From assembly GCF_009857435.1 (NCBI RefSeq), contig NZ_WWCK01000008.1, positions 62,001 through 126,000 on the forward strand: 64,000 nt of DNA, given 5' to 3'. Under the pieces are notes generated by a model that was not told the origin of the DNA, did no database searches, and saw nothing but the letters and a program-made list of their open reading frames with translations. The position numbers and the translations under genes are program-made. How positions within the stretch are numbered: position 1 is the stretch's first letter; every line of letters starts with the position of its first letter. This stretch comes from Duganella rivi (GTDB lineage: Bacteria > Pseudomonadota > Gammaproteobacteria > Burkholderiales > Burkholderiaceae_D). Below, piece after piece: positions 11,201-20,000 of this stretch.

Positions 11201-12644
11201 CAACGACACCATGTTCGGCGGCGATGGCGACGATTCCTACCAGGTCAGCGAGGCCGGCGACGTGGTCACCGAGCTGGCTGACGAAGGCATGATGGACCGG
11301 GTCTACGTGCAGGGCGTGCTGACCAGCTACACGCTGGGCGCCAATGTCGAGGAATTGTCCTTCGATGGTACGGTAGCCTTCACCGGCACCGGCAATGCGC
11401 TGAACAACTACCTGGGCACCGAGGGCGGAGTCAACGTCAAGTTCGACGGCGCAGCGGGCGATGACTTGCTGGTTGGCGGCTACGGCGACGATAGCCTGAT
11501 TGGCGGCCTTGGCGACGATATGCTGGACGTCAGCCTGGGCGGCGTCGATACGGTGGACGGCGGCAGCGGCGAGGACGAACTCAGGCTGGGTCACGATTTC
11601 GGCCTGTACACCGTGGTACGCCTGAACAGCACCGACGTGATGCTGACGCTGGCCGTGTTCGAAGAAGAAACCAGCGTGGTGGTGCGCAATGTCGAGAGTT
11701 TCATGTTCTTCGACGGCACCACCAAGACGCTGGAAGAACTGACGACCGATATCCCCGGCGCCGGCGCCGACACTTTGACCGGCACGCCCGGCCCGGACTT
11801 CCTCAACGGCGGCCCTGGCGCCGACTCCATGACCGGCGGCGACGGCGACGATATCTACTTCGTCGACAATGCCGGCGACGTGGTGGTGGAGGCGGTGGAG
11901 GAGGGCGAGGACAAGGTCTACGTCACCTTGGCCAGCGGCACCTATACCGCGCCGGCCAACGTCGAGTATGTGCAGTTGCTGGGCCACGGCGCTGCCAGCC
12001 TGGTTGGCTCGGCGTTCGATGACAAGCTGGTCGGCAACGACGCGGCCAACAAGCTGACCGGCGGCGCCGGCAACGACACGCTGGACGGCGGCGGCGGGCT
12101 TGATACCTTGCTCGGCGGCGCCGGCAATGATCTCTACGAGATCAAGTCAGCCTTGGCCGTGGTCACCGAGGCGGTGGGCGAAGGGCATGACGTGATCGCC
12201 ATCATGGACCTGGCCAGCTACACCCTGCCGACCAACGTCGAGGTGCTGGATTACACCGGCAACGGCGCCTTCAGCGGCACTGGCAACGCGCAGAATAACA
12301 ATCTGGCGGCGATGTTTGCGAGCAGCAGTGTGCTCAACGGCGGCGCCGGCAACGACACCTTGCAGGGCGGCGACGGCGACGATTCGATACTGGGCGGCCT
12401 GGGCGACGACGAGCTGTGGGCCGGGGTGATGGGCACCGACGTGCTGGACGGCGGCGCCGGCACCGACTTGGCCATGCTGGGCATGCTCGGCGACTACGAC
12501 ATCAAGCAGGTCGGCACCGACCTGCAGTTCAAGCGCTTCATGGACGACTCGGTGATCACCGTGCGCAACGTCGAGAACTTTGATCTGGACGGCGAACTGT
12601 TCACGCTGGCGGAACTGATCGCGGTGATCACTCCGCCGATGTGA
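2229..12644 (+). CDS. Giant RTX repeat protein, ~3471 aa
   Basis: The ATG at 2229 is preceded by AGAGG with 8-base spacing; a TTG 18 bases upstream is in frame but lacks a Shine-Dalgarno sequence. There is no Sec signal peptide, as expected for type I secretion. The whole protein is built from about 12 copies of a module near 293 residues (about 880 bases). Each module carries two or more clusters of GGxGxDxLx calcium-binding nonapeptides, a DDTYxVDxxxDVVxE segment, a TYTLxANVENLxYTGxxAFTGTGN segment, and a linker with YxxTRPxATDTVLTD followed by VRxVExFxFDG. The last module (from about 12400) is degenerate and ends in a hydrophobic C-terminus typical of RTX secretion signals. It is likely an extended surface or secreted protein for adhesion or matrix. 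No enzymatic domain is visible. It converges with the glycosyltransferase, with only 5 bases between the stops. Confidence 0.9.
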   Translation: MSNTVVSTKARIVSALQAIGNDGDDTLNGSTTADTLDGGLGNDTLDGKAGADKMTGGLGNDVYYVDNTGDQVIELADQGSDTVNTTLATYTLGANVENLKYTGTVAFTGTGNALNNKITGGNGGANKLDGGAGDDLLQGGWGDDSLQGGLGDDGFIVTVGKDTIDGGAGNDGALILGLTRAAFSVHRPNATDIVLTYVGGDTEIPPIVTTYRNVESITFSDGTYTLAELQAKSSTTGNDSLTGSDGNDILNGYAGVDTLAGGLGDDSYVVDVPTDVVTEAADEGTDTVQVALAAAGTYTLGANVENGTVTAAAAIAANITGNALANKLVGNAAANTLLGGAGNDTLDGGAGADKLSGGTGDDTYIVDNATDVVTEAAGEGTDTVLTALATYTLGANLEGLTFTGTAAVTGTGNALNNTIKAGSGGSKIDGGAGNDSLYGGAGADSLAGGLDNDTVYISAGKDTIDGGAGTDTVTGFSAFENYTVSRPNAADTVLTDKSGNVTTVRSVEALVFDGVELSLEQVQDNVASISNDSLIGTDLNDTMNGGLGADTMAGGLGNDTYVIDNLLDVVVEQEGSGTDLLQVGLTAAGTYTLAANVENATVTAAAAIAVNLTGNALDNKLAGNAAANTLLGGAGNDTLDGGAGADKLTGGMGNDTYIVDVAGDVVTEAVGEGTDSVETSVATYVLGANVENLTYTGAAAFTGTGNTGNNYIIGGNGGNKIDGGAGNDTVLGGSGADSLAGGAGDDFIGVQPGGKDTIDGGDGNDVLQLAESFLYVATRVSATDTLLTHIDGKSSILVRNVESFAFDDGTKTLAEVRDNTASGGNDSISGSDNGDMLDGGVGADTLSGGKGDDSYILDNPLDVVIEDVDQGYDTAIIKGAGTFVMAANLEQADARDSGSLAINISGNALDNTIYGNAGANTIIGGAGGDTLIGGAGADKLSGGAGDDFLYVQDAGDVLTEAVGEGTDTAILMTATYTLAANVENLLYAGTVAFTATGNALNNKMTAVDFAGKMDGAAGNDTLIGGNGNDSLIGGLGDDSFETHKGKDTIEGGDGTDTLTVDGTFAAYTITRPTATDTVLTDGAGNSYTVRGVENVVFSDTSKTLSEVQNNVASIGNDVIKGGSSADTLNGGTGVDTMIGGDGNDTYVVDVAGDVITENPDEGTDLAQVAFTAAGTYVLGANVENGTVTAAAAIAANITGNALANKLVGNAAANTLIGGAGNDTLDGGAGADKLTGGTGDDTYVVDIATDAITEAAGEGTDTVQTALATYLLAANVEVLAYTGSAAFTGTGNALDNTITGGNGGNKIDGGAGADKLTGGTGADSLIGGLGNDTLTAGGGKDTIDGGDGTDVLQGLSTFDSYTITRPTVTDTVLTDKSGNIITVRGVESFVFDGVTKTLAEVQDNVTSPGNDNLHGDTGPDTLNGGLGSDTLAGGEGDDTYVVDVAGDVITELADQGTDLAQVAFTAAGTYVLGDNVENGTVTAAAMIAANITGNALSNKLVGNAAANTLIGGAGDDTLDGGAGADKLTGGAGDDTYVVDIATDAVTEAMGEGLDTVQTALATYVLAANVEVLNYTGSAAFTGTGNAGDNVITGGNGGNKLDGGAGNDYLAGGSGADSLIGGLGNDSFAGGGGKDTIDGGDGADTLGGLDAFESYTITRPTATDTVLTGAGGVVITVRGVESFDFDGQMFTLAELQDNIASPGNDNLHGEEGDVNDTINGGLGNDTMAGGLGNDTYVAESVGDVVVELEDEGIDLVQVALTAAGTYVLGANVENGTVTAAAAIAANITGNALDNKLTGNAAANTLTGGAGNDTLDGGAGADKLIGGTGNDTYYIDVAGDTITEAAGEGTDVVVTTAATYTLAANVEGLNFIGSGAFTGIGNALDNSLDGGNGGSKLDGAAGNDSLHGGGGTDSLTGGVGDDIAYGFKGKDTFDGGDGTDVLDGLDSFDQYTVTRPTATDTVLTDKSGNSITVRNVENFNFDGDLLSLAEVQDNIASPGNDNLHGSDDGDTLNGGLGADTMAGRLGDDTYVAENIGDVAVELENEGHDVVQVALTAAGTYVLGANVEDGVVTAAASIAANITGNALDNKLVGNAAVNTLIGGAGNDTLDGGAGADKLSGGLGDDTYIVDIATDTITEAADEGYDTLKTGLATHTLGANVEELLYTGSAAFTGIGNALDNFIDGGNGGSKLDGGAGSDTLQGGTGADSLVGGLGDDTLVNSAGKDTIDGGAGDDILAALDIRDNYTVTRPNATDVVLTHTSGQVLTVRNVEEFGFDDGPLSFAEVVDNIASTGNDVLHGGDGDANDTINGGLGNDTMDGGLGDDVYVVDNPNDVIIELPDQGDDTVQVAFTAAGTFVMADNLDNAVITAAATVAANVTGNELDNAITGNAAANTLLGGAGNDSLNGGAGADKMNGGAGDDLYLVDNAGDAVNELEEDGIDKVETTLATYTMTANVEQLTFIGSAAVTGTGNALDNEIHGGTGANKLDGGAGNDTLYGADGADSLTGGAGDDTFYVAAGKDTVDGGAGLNIVVVVGALEDYQVTRPNATDTVITNGSNVVTLRSVSEVHFDGGDIQTIEELQYNIRSDGNDHLFGDDGNNTIDGGLGADTMTGNGGDDTYVLDNVGDVVMEIPGNGHDLVQVTKSGAYVLADFVEDGIITSTATAPVSLTGNMEDNLLTGNALANTLAGGEGNDTLVGGAGNDTLRGGMGDDVYNVDVSADSVVELEDEGIDTVTTTAGIYTLAANVENLHFIASTGAFTGTGNALDNAITAANGGSKLDGGLGNDTLTGGNGADSLIGGAGDDYLSAGAGKDTVDGGAGEMDTVALSGEFFDYSIVRATATDWVFTDAAGVVTTVRNVEQFEFAGMPVSLEELQESVGGSGADELFGTPGDDKLDGGLGNDTMTGDMGDDTYVLSAIGDVVHEDPGGGEDTVLLNFTAAAVYVMADEVEKAVVTAANTVAVSVTGNDSDNEIMGNGAANTLRGGGGNDSLFGTGGNDTMFGGDGDDSYQVSEAGDVVTELADEGMMDRVYVQGVLTSYTLGANVEELSFDGTVAFTGTGNALNNYLGTEGGVNVKFDGAAGDDLLVGGYGDDSLIGGLGDDMLDVSLGGVDTVDGGSGEDELRLGHDFGLYTVVRLNSTDVMLTLAVFEEETSVVVRNVESFMFFDGTTKTLEELTTDIPGAGADTLTGTPGPDFLNGGPGADSMTGGDGDDIYFVDNAGDVVVEAVEEGEDKVYVTLASGTYTAPANVEYVQLLGHGAASLVGSAFDDKLVGNDAANKLTGGAGNDTLDGGGGLDTLLGGAGNDLYEIKSALAVVTEAVGEGHDVIAIMDLASYTLPTNVEVLDYTGNGAFSGTGNAQNNNLAAMFASSSVLNGGAGNDTLQGGDGDDSILGGLGDDELWAGVMGTDVLDGGAGTDLAMLGMLGDYDIKQVGTDLQFKRFMDDSVITVRNVENFDLDGELFTLAELIAVITPPM
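2785..12510 (+). repeat. Tandem ~880-base coding repeat, about 12 units
   Basis: Codons for the marker R-x-x-A-T-D-(T/V) recur near 2785, 3683, 4562, 5437, 6316, 7196, 8076, 8958, 9845, 10727, 11617 and, degenerate, 12507. The spacing is 875-898 bases. Units are clearly homologous at DNA level but not identical. This is a coding tandem repeat; there are no non-coding spacers. Confidence 0.85.
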
Positions 12645-12649
12645 GCGGC

Positions 12650-13909
12650 TTAGGGCTCGACGAAGCGCAGCAGCGCCGGCATGCAGTGCTGCTGCATGTC
12701 GTAGCGGTCGATGATGGTCTGGCGGGCGGCGTCGCGCAGGTGTTGCAGGCTGGCGCGGCGCTCCAGCGCATCGGCCACCGTGGCCGCGAATGCTTGCGGG
12801 TCGAAGAAATCGACCAGCAGGCCGTTTTTGCCATGTTCGATCACTTCCTCCACCGGCGCGGTCTTCGAGGCCACGATCAGGCAGCCGGTGCTCATCGCCT
12901 CCATCAGCGACCATGACAGCACGAACGGGTAGGTCAGGTAGGTGTACACCGCCGATACCTGCATCAGCTGCGTCAGCACCGTGTGCGGCACCTTGCCGAC
13001 GAAGTGGATGCGCTTCATGTCGATCCCGCCCTTGACCTCGTCGAGGAAGATCTGCTTCCAGCTCTTGCCGGCCGGCGGCGCCGCGCCGTAGCTGACGCCG
13101 TCGCCGCCGACGATCACCACGCGCGCATTGGGACGCTGCTTCATCAGCGCCGGCAGCGAGCGCATGAAGATGTGGTAGCCGCGATACGGCTCCAGCTGGC
13201 GCGCCACGAACACCACCACCTCGTCGCCGGGCCGCAGCGTGATGCCGGCCGTTTGCAGCTGCACATAGGCGGCCGGATCGGGACGGAAGCGCTGGGTGTC
13301 GATGCCGTCGTGGATGACGGTAATGCGGTCGCGGAACCATGCCGGATGGCGGTCGCGCTGGAATTCGGTCGGCGACAGTGCGCCGTCGGCTACCGACATC
13401 GCGTGCAGCAAGTGGGTGTTACGGATCCGCAGGCGCTGCAGGGCGGCGCTGCTGGGCTGGGAGAATTCCGGGTCGAAGAATGCATCGCCGCCTTCGCCGG
13501 CGTAGTAGTACTCGGCGTAAATCAGCAGCTTGGCCTTGGGGAACACGTCGCGCACGAACAGCGCCTCGCCCCAGCCGGGATGGACGAAGATCACGTCCGG
13601 CTCGAAACCCTGCGCCTTCAGCCATTCCATCCGTGCGGCCGCCGATTCGGCACGCAGCACCTTGCCGTACAAATCCTTGAGCTGGGCCGGCGGACGCGGG
13701 CCGTGCGGCATGGCGCCCACGTCGTGGCGGAAATAGCTCACGCCGGGCAGCGGCACGGTGGGCTGATTCATGCCCAGGCCGACCACCTCATGTCCCTGCG
13801 CCGCCAGCACCGGAGCGATGTGCTTGAATTGTCCAGGGAAGTTCTGGTGAATGAACAGGTATTTGGTGCGCGCGGTCAAGAAAACTCTCCATGTTGCTAA
13901 GAAAGTCAT
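12650..13909 (-). CDS. GT4-like glycosyltransferase
   Basis: This is a 419-residue GT-B type glycosyltransferase. The N-terminal Rossmann half begins KYLFIHQNFPGQFKHIAP, a signature of a GT4 subgroup common near polysaccharide and secreted-protein genes. The C-terminal half contains the GT4 core (VVFVARQLEPYRGYHIFMRSLP, then VIVGGDGVSYG, then PFVLSWSLMEAMSTGCLIVAS), where the SLMEAMSTG segment matches the usual EAMAxG nucleotide-sugar site. It is cytoplasmic or membrane-associated and transfers a sugar from a nucleotide donor; the acceptor is unknown. An ATG at 13909 has GAGG 4 bases upstream. A TTG at 13879 with GGAGAG at 5-base spacing is an equally plausible start and matches the usual beginning of the family better. 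Lying between two RTX genes suggests, but does not show, modification of those proteins or of a surface polysaccharide. Confidence 0.85.
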   Translation of the reverse strand: MTFLATWRVFLTARTKYLFIHQNFPGQFKHIAPVLAAQGHEVVGLGMNQPTVPLPGVSYFRHDVGAMPHGPRPPAQLKDLYGKVLRAESAAARMEWLKAQGFEPDVIFVHPGWGEALFVRDVFPKAKLLIYAEYYYAGEGGDAFFDPEFSQPSSAALQRLRIRNTHLLHAMSVADGALSPTEFQRDRHPAWFRDRITVIHDGIDTQRFRPDPAAYVQLQTAGITLRPGDEVVVFVARQLEPYRGYHIFMRSLPALMKQRPNARVVIVGGDGVSYGAAPPAGKSWKQIFLDEVKGGIDMKRIHFVGKVPHTVLTQLMQVSAVYTYLTYPFVLSWSLMEAMSTGCLIVASKTAPVEEVIEHGKNGLLVDFFDPQAFAATVADALERRASLQHLRDAARQTIIDRYDMQQHCMPALLRFVEP

Positions 13910-13968
13910 TGTGCCTCAAAAATACAACAGTCGGCAGGTAATTAGAGGGAATTTTCTTTTTGGCAATG

Positions 13969-13977
13969 TGATAGTAT
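13969..13977 (+). promoter_or_regulatory. Putative extended -10 of RTX/DUF4214 gene
   Basis: TGA-TAGTAT fits an extended -10 (TGnTAnnnT). It lies 60 bases before the ATG at 14038, in the 128-base divergent gap with the glycosyltransferase. No good -35 box is seen, as is common with extended -10 promoters. Confidence 0.35.
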
Positions 13978-14037
13978 CGCGCATTGGTAAAAAACCATCC
14001 AAATATTCTTTCTGGCAACTGCCACCAGGATTCATAC

Positions 14038-17000
14038 ATGCCGACTACTGTCCAAGAAGTACAAAAACTCTACATTGAATATTTCGGCCGTCCAGCCGAT
14101 CCTGCCGGCCTGGCCTTTTGGGCGGGCAAATTGGACAGTGGTACGGTGACAGTTGTCGCGATCCGGGCAGAACTTTCGGCGGCGGCGGAATTCACTTTCG
14201 CATTTGCCGGCCTGTCGGCCGAGGAAATGGTCGACAAAGTCTATTTGAGCTTATTCAACCGCCATGCCGACGATGCGGGGCGGATGTACTGGTCGACACA
14301 GCTTCAGGCCGGCACTATCACGCTGAACGACCTCGTCACCACTGTTGGCGGTGCCGCCCAAGGAAGCGACCACGCCGTGCTGTCGAATAAAATCGCGGCC
14401 GCGCAAGCGTTCACTGCCGCGCTGGACCGGGATGCTGAAATCCATGGCTACGGCAATGCGGAAACGGCCGGCCTGGCCAAGGCCTACATCGCAGCGATTT
14501 CGGACGATGCCTCCTTGGCTGCCGCGCTTGCGGCGCTGCCTGAAACCATCACGCAGATCACCGGCGTGCCTGCCGATCATGCGCCTACCGGGTCCGTCAC
14601 CATCAGCGGCACGGCCGCTGAAGGCCAGGTGCTGAGTGCATCGAATACCCTCGCCGATGCCGACGGCACCGGCGTCATCACCTACCAGTGGCAGGCTGGC
14701 GGCGTCAACATCGCTGGCGCGACCGGCGCCACCTTCACGCTGACGGCGGCGCAGACCGGCAAGCCGATCACGGTGGTGGCCAGCTACGTCGACGGCTTCG
14801 GTGCGCACGAATCGTTTAGCAGCAATACCATTGCCTCCGGCAACGATACCCTCAAGGGCAGCGCCGGCGCCGACCAGCTGGCCGGCGGCACCGGCAACGA
14901 CACCTACATCGTCAACGTGAGCGGCGACGTGGTCACCGAGAACGCGAACGAGGGCATCGATCAGGTCAATGTCGCTTACACGGTGGCTGGCAGCTACACG
15001 CTGACGGCCAACGTGGAAAACGCGACGGTAACGTCGGCGGCTGCCATCGCGGTCAACTTGACCGGCAACGAACTGGATAACGCGTTGACCGGCAACGGCG
15101 CAGCCAACATCCTGGCCGGCGCGGCAGGCAACGACACGCTGGACGGCGGCGCCGGCGCCGACAAGCTCGTCGGCGGAACGGGCAACGACACCTACGTGGT
15201 CGACCATGCTGGCGACGTGGTCACCGAGCTGCCCGGCGAGGGCACGGACACCGTGTTGACCTCGCTGGCCAAATACACCTTGGCCGATAACGTCGAGCAG
15301 CTGGTCTACACCGGCACGGTGCAATTTACCGGCACCGGCAATGCGCTGGCCAATAGCATCACCGGCGGCGCGGGCAACGACAGTCTTTCTGGTGGTCTGG
15401 GTAACGATACCCTTGCCGGAGGCTACGGCAAGGACACCATCGACGGCGGCGATGGCAGCGACGTGGTAAAGCTGGCTGGCAAGTTTTCCGACTACACGGT
15501 GACCCGCCTGAATGCGACCGACACGGTGCTGACAAGCCGGGCCGGACTGGACCTCAACGTCGTTACCGTGCGCAATGTTGAAAGCTTCGCCTTTGCCGAT
15601 GGCGACAAGACGCTGGACCAGGTGCTGTACAACGTCATCAGCACCAGCAACGACAAGCTGTACGGTGGTGACGGCAACGATAGCCTGGATGGCGGCGCGG
15701 GCGCCGACACCATGGCCGGGGGCCTGGGTAATGATATCTACGTCATCGACAACGTGGGCGACACGATTGTTGAAAAGGCCGGCGAAGGCATCGACCTGGC
15801 GCAAGTCGGCCTGGCCGCCGCCAATGCCACCTACGTGCTGGCGGACAACGTCGAGAACGCGACGGTCACGTCCGCGGCCGCAGTCAACCTGACCGGCAAC
15901 AGCATGGATAACACCTTGACTGGCAATGGCGCGGCCAACACGCTGACCGGCGGCGGCGGCAACGATACGCTGGATGGTGGCGCGGGCGCCGACAAGCTGG
16001 CCGGCGGCAGCGGCGATGACGTCTACTTCGTCGATAACTCGGGCGACACGGTGGGCGAGGCGCTGAACGAGGGCAATGACACGGTGAATACGTCGCTGTC
16101 CACCTACACGCTGGCAGCCAATGTCGAAACGCTGGTCTATACCGGCAAGGCCGCATTCGCCGGCACCGGCAATGCGCTGGGCAACGTCATCACCGGCGGT
16201 AGCCTCGGCAACAAGATCGACGGCGGCGCGGGCAATGACAGTATCACCGGCGGCAACGGCGCGGACAGCCTGATGGGCGGCCTCGGCAACGACACCATTG
16301 CGGCCGGCCCGGGCAAGGACAGCATTGACGGCGGCGACGGCAGCGACGTGCTGCAAGTAGTAGGCAAGTTCGGCGACTACACCATCACCCGTCCAAGCGT
16401 CACCGACACGGTGTTGACCGACAAGGCCGGCAACGTGCTTACCGTGCGCAACGTGGAGAGCTTCGTCTTCGCCGACGGTACGCAGTCGCTGGAAGCGGTG
16501 CAGTACAACATCGCCAGCGTGGGCAACGACAAGCTGTTCGGCGGTGACGGCAACGATACCTTGAATGGCGGCGCCGGTGCTGATACCTTGAGCGGCGGCC
16601 TGGGTAACGATACCTATGTGGTCGACAATGTCGGCGACACTATCATTGAAGGCAGCGGCGAGGGCGCGGATCTGGTGCAGGTAGCGCTGGCCACGGCCAA
16701 CGCCACTTATGTGCTGGCCGATAACGTCGAGAACGCCACGGTGACTGCCTCGGTGGCGGTCAACGTCACCGGCAACGCCATGGCCAACACCTTGACCGGC
16801 AATGGCGCGGCCAACACGCTGACCGGCGGCGCCGGCAACGACACGCTGGATGGCGGCGCGGGCGCCGACAAGCTGGCCGGTGGCAGCGGCGATGACGTCT
16901 ACTTCGTCGACAACTCGGGCGACACGGTGGGCGAGGCGCTGAACGAGGGCAATGACACGGTGAATACGTCGCTGTCCATCTACACGCTGGCAGCCAATGT

Positions 17001-20000
17001 CGAAACGCTGGTCTATACCGGCAAGGCCGCATTCGCCGGCACCGGCAATGCGCTGGATAACGTCATTACCGGCAGCATTGCCGGCAACAAGATCGACGGT
17101 GGCGCGGGCAATGACAGCATCACCGGCGGCGACGGCGCGGACAGCCTGTTGGGCGGCCTCGGCAACGACACCATTGTGGCCGGCCTGGGCAAGGACACCA
17201 TCGACGGCGGCAATGGCATCGACGTGCTGCAATTAGCAGGCAAGTTCGGTGACTACACTATCACCCGTCCAAGCGTCACTGACACCGTGTTGAGCGACAA
17301 GGCCGGCAACGTGCTTACCGTGCGCAACGTGGAGAGTTTCGTCTTCGCCGGCGACACCTACTCGCTGGAGCAGGTGCAGTACAACATCGCCAGCGCGGGC
17401 AATGAACAATTATTTGGCGGCGACGGCAACGACACGCTGAACGGCGGCGCCGGCGCCGACACCTTGAGCGGCGGCCTCGGCAACGACACCTACGTAGTCG
17501 ACAACGTCGGTGACGTTATCGTCGAGGGCGGCAACGAGGGCATGGACCAGGTGCAGGTGGCGCTGACCGTAGCCAACGCTACCTACACCCTGTCTGACAG
17601 CGTCGAGAATGCGACGGTAACGTCCACGGTGGCGGTCAACGTGACCGGCAACGATCAGGATAACGCATTGACCGGCAATGCCGCCGCCAACACGCTGACC
17701 GGTGGCGCAGGCAACGATACGCTGGATGGCGGCGCGGGTGGCGACAAGCTGATCGGCGGCAGCGGCGACGACGTCTACATCATCGACAGCGCCAGCGACG
17801 TGGTGGTCGAAGCGCTGAACGATGGCAGTGACACGGTGCGCACCTCGCTGGCCGCCTACACGCTGGCGGCCAACGTCGAAACGCTGGTCTACACCGGCAA
17901 GGCGGCCTTCACCGGCATAGGTAATGCGCTGGACAATGTCATCACCGGCGCTAACTTCGGCAACAAGATCGATGGTGGCGCAGGCAATGACAGCATCACC
18001 GGCGGCAACGGCGCGGACAGCCTGGTGGGCGGCCTCGGCGACGACACCATCGCGGCGGGCCTGGGCAAGGACACGATCGACGGCGGTAATGGCAACGACC
18101 TGCTGCAAGTGGTGGGTAAGTTTGGCGATTACGCTGTCACCCGCCCGAGCGCCACCGACACCGTGCTGACCGACAAGGCCGGCAACGTGCTCACCGTGCG
18201 CAACATCGAAAGCTTCGAGTTCGCCGATGGCACGCAGTCGCTGGAGGCAGTGCAGTACAACATTGCCAGCGCGGGCAACGACAAGCTGTTCGGCGGTGAT
18301 AGCCATGACACGCTGAACGGCGGCGCCGGCGCCGATACCATGACCGGCGGACGCGGCAACGACACTTATGTGGTCGACAACGTCGGCGACACCGTCGTTG
18401 AGGGCTACGACGAGGGCGCCGACCTGGTGCAGGTGGCGTTGACCACCGCCAACGCCACCTACATGCTGGCCGACAACGTCGAGACCGCGACGGTAACGTC
18501 CGCGGCCGCAGTGAACGTGGCCGGCAACGATCTGGCTAACGCGCTGACCGGCAACGGTGCCGCCAACACGCTGACCGGCGGCGCCGGCAACGATACGCTG
18601 GACGGTGGCGCGGGCGCCGATAAACTGGCAGGCGGCAGTGGCAATGACATCTACTTCGTCGACAACACGGGCGACGTGGTAACCGAGGCGCTGAATGATG
18701 GCTACGATACCGTGTATACCTCGTTGGGCGCCTACACGCTGGCCCTCAACGTCGAGAGCGTGGAGTACACCGGCGTGTCGTCCTTCTCCGGTACCGGCAA
18801 CGCGCTCGATAACCGCATCAACGGCGGCGTGGGCAACAATGTCCTGCTGGGCGGCGCCGGCAACGACACGCTGACCGGCCACGGCGGCAACGATAGCCTG
18901 AACGGCGGTGACGGCGATGACGTGCTCGCCGCTGGTAACGGCAGGGATACGGTCGACGGCGGCGCCGGCAGCGACGTGCTGATCGGGATGAGAAATTATG
19001 CCGACTACGTTATTACCCGCCCGAACGCGGTCGACACTGTCTTGACCGACAAATTCGGTAGCGTGATCACCGTGCGCAACGTTGAGTACATCAACTTTGC
19101 CGACGGCGCCAAGACGGCAGAAGAGTACCAGTCCAACATCCCGAGTGCCGGCAGCGACCACCTGTACGGCACCTCGAAGGCCGACGTGCTCGACGGCGGC
19201 GCCGGCATCGACACCATGGAAGGTGGATTGGGCAACGACGTGTATGTGCTGTCCAGCCCGGACGATGTGGTGATCGAGGGCGCCAATGCCGGCATGGACT
19301 CGGTCGGCCTGGGCTTTACCAAGGCCGGCACCTACATCATGCCCGACAACGTTGAAAACGCCGTCGTCGCGGCGGCCGACAGCATCGCGGTCAACATCAC
19401 CGGCAACGAGCTGGCCAACTACTTCATCGGCAGCGGCGGCGCCAATATCATGAATGGCGCCGGCGGCAACGACACCTTGCAGGGCCTGGGCGGCGCCGAC
19501 ACGCTGATCGGCGGCTCGGGCGACGATGTCTACATCCTCGATGGCGCGGCCAGCAAGGCCGTGGTGATCGAAGACGCCGGCGCGGGCATCGACAGGGTCG
19601 TGACCGACTTGACATATTTCAAGCTGCCGGACAATGTCGAAAACCTGTTCGGTCGGAGCCAGACGGTCCCGATGACCTTCACCGGCGTCGGCAACGCGCT
19701 CGACAACGTGATCAACGCCTTCTTCAACGTTACCAGCGCCAAGCTGGATGGCGGCGCCGGCAACGACACGCTGATCAGCGCGAGCGGTAACGACACCTTG
19801 CTTGGCGGCGATGGCGACGACCGTATCGAAGCCAGCTATGGCAAGGACTATATCGACGGCGGCAATGGCTTTGATACGCTGGTCCTGGCCTACCCCCTGG
19901 GAGCGCTCTCGACTTTCAAAGTGAAGAAAATCAACGGCACCGATATTCAGCTCAGCGATACCAGCGGCTATTCGGCGACGGTGCGCGGCGTGGAAAGTTT

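Noticed and set aside
2785..12510. Regular repeats that might suggest a CRISPR or satellite array
   Set aside because: Period near 880 bases, fully coding in one frame with RTX motifs, and no short identical repeats with unique spacers.
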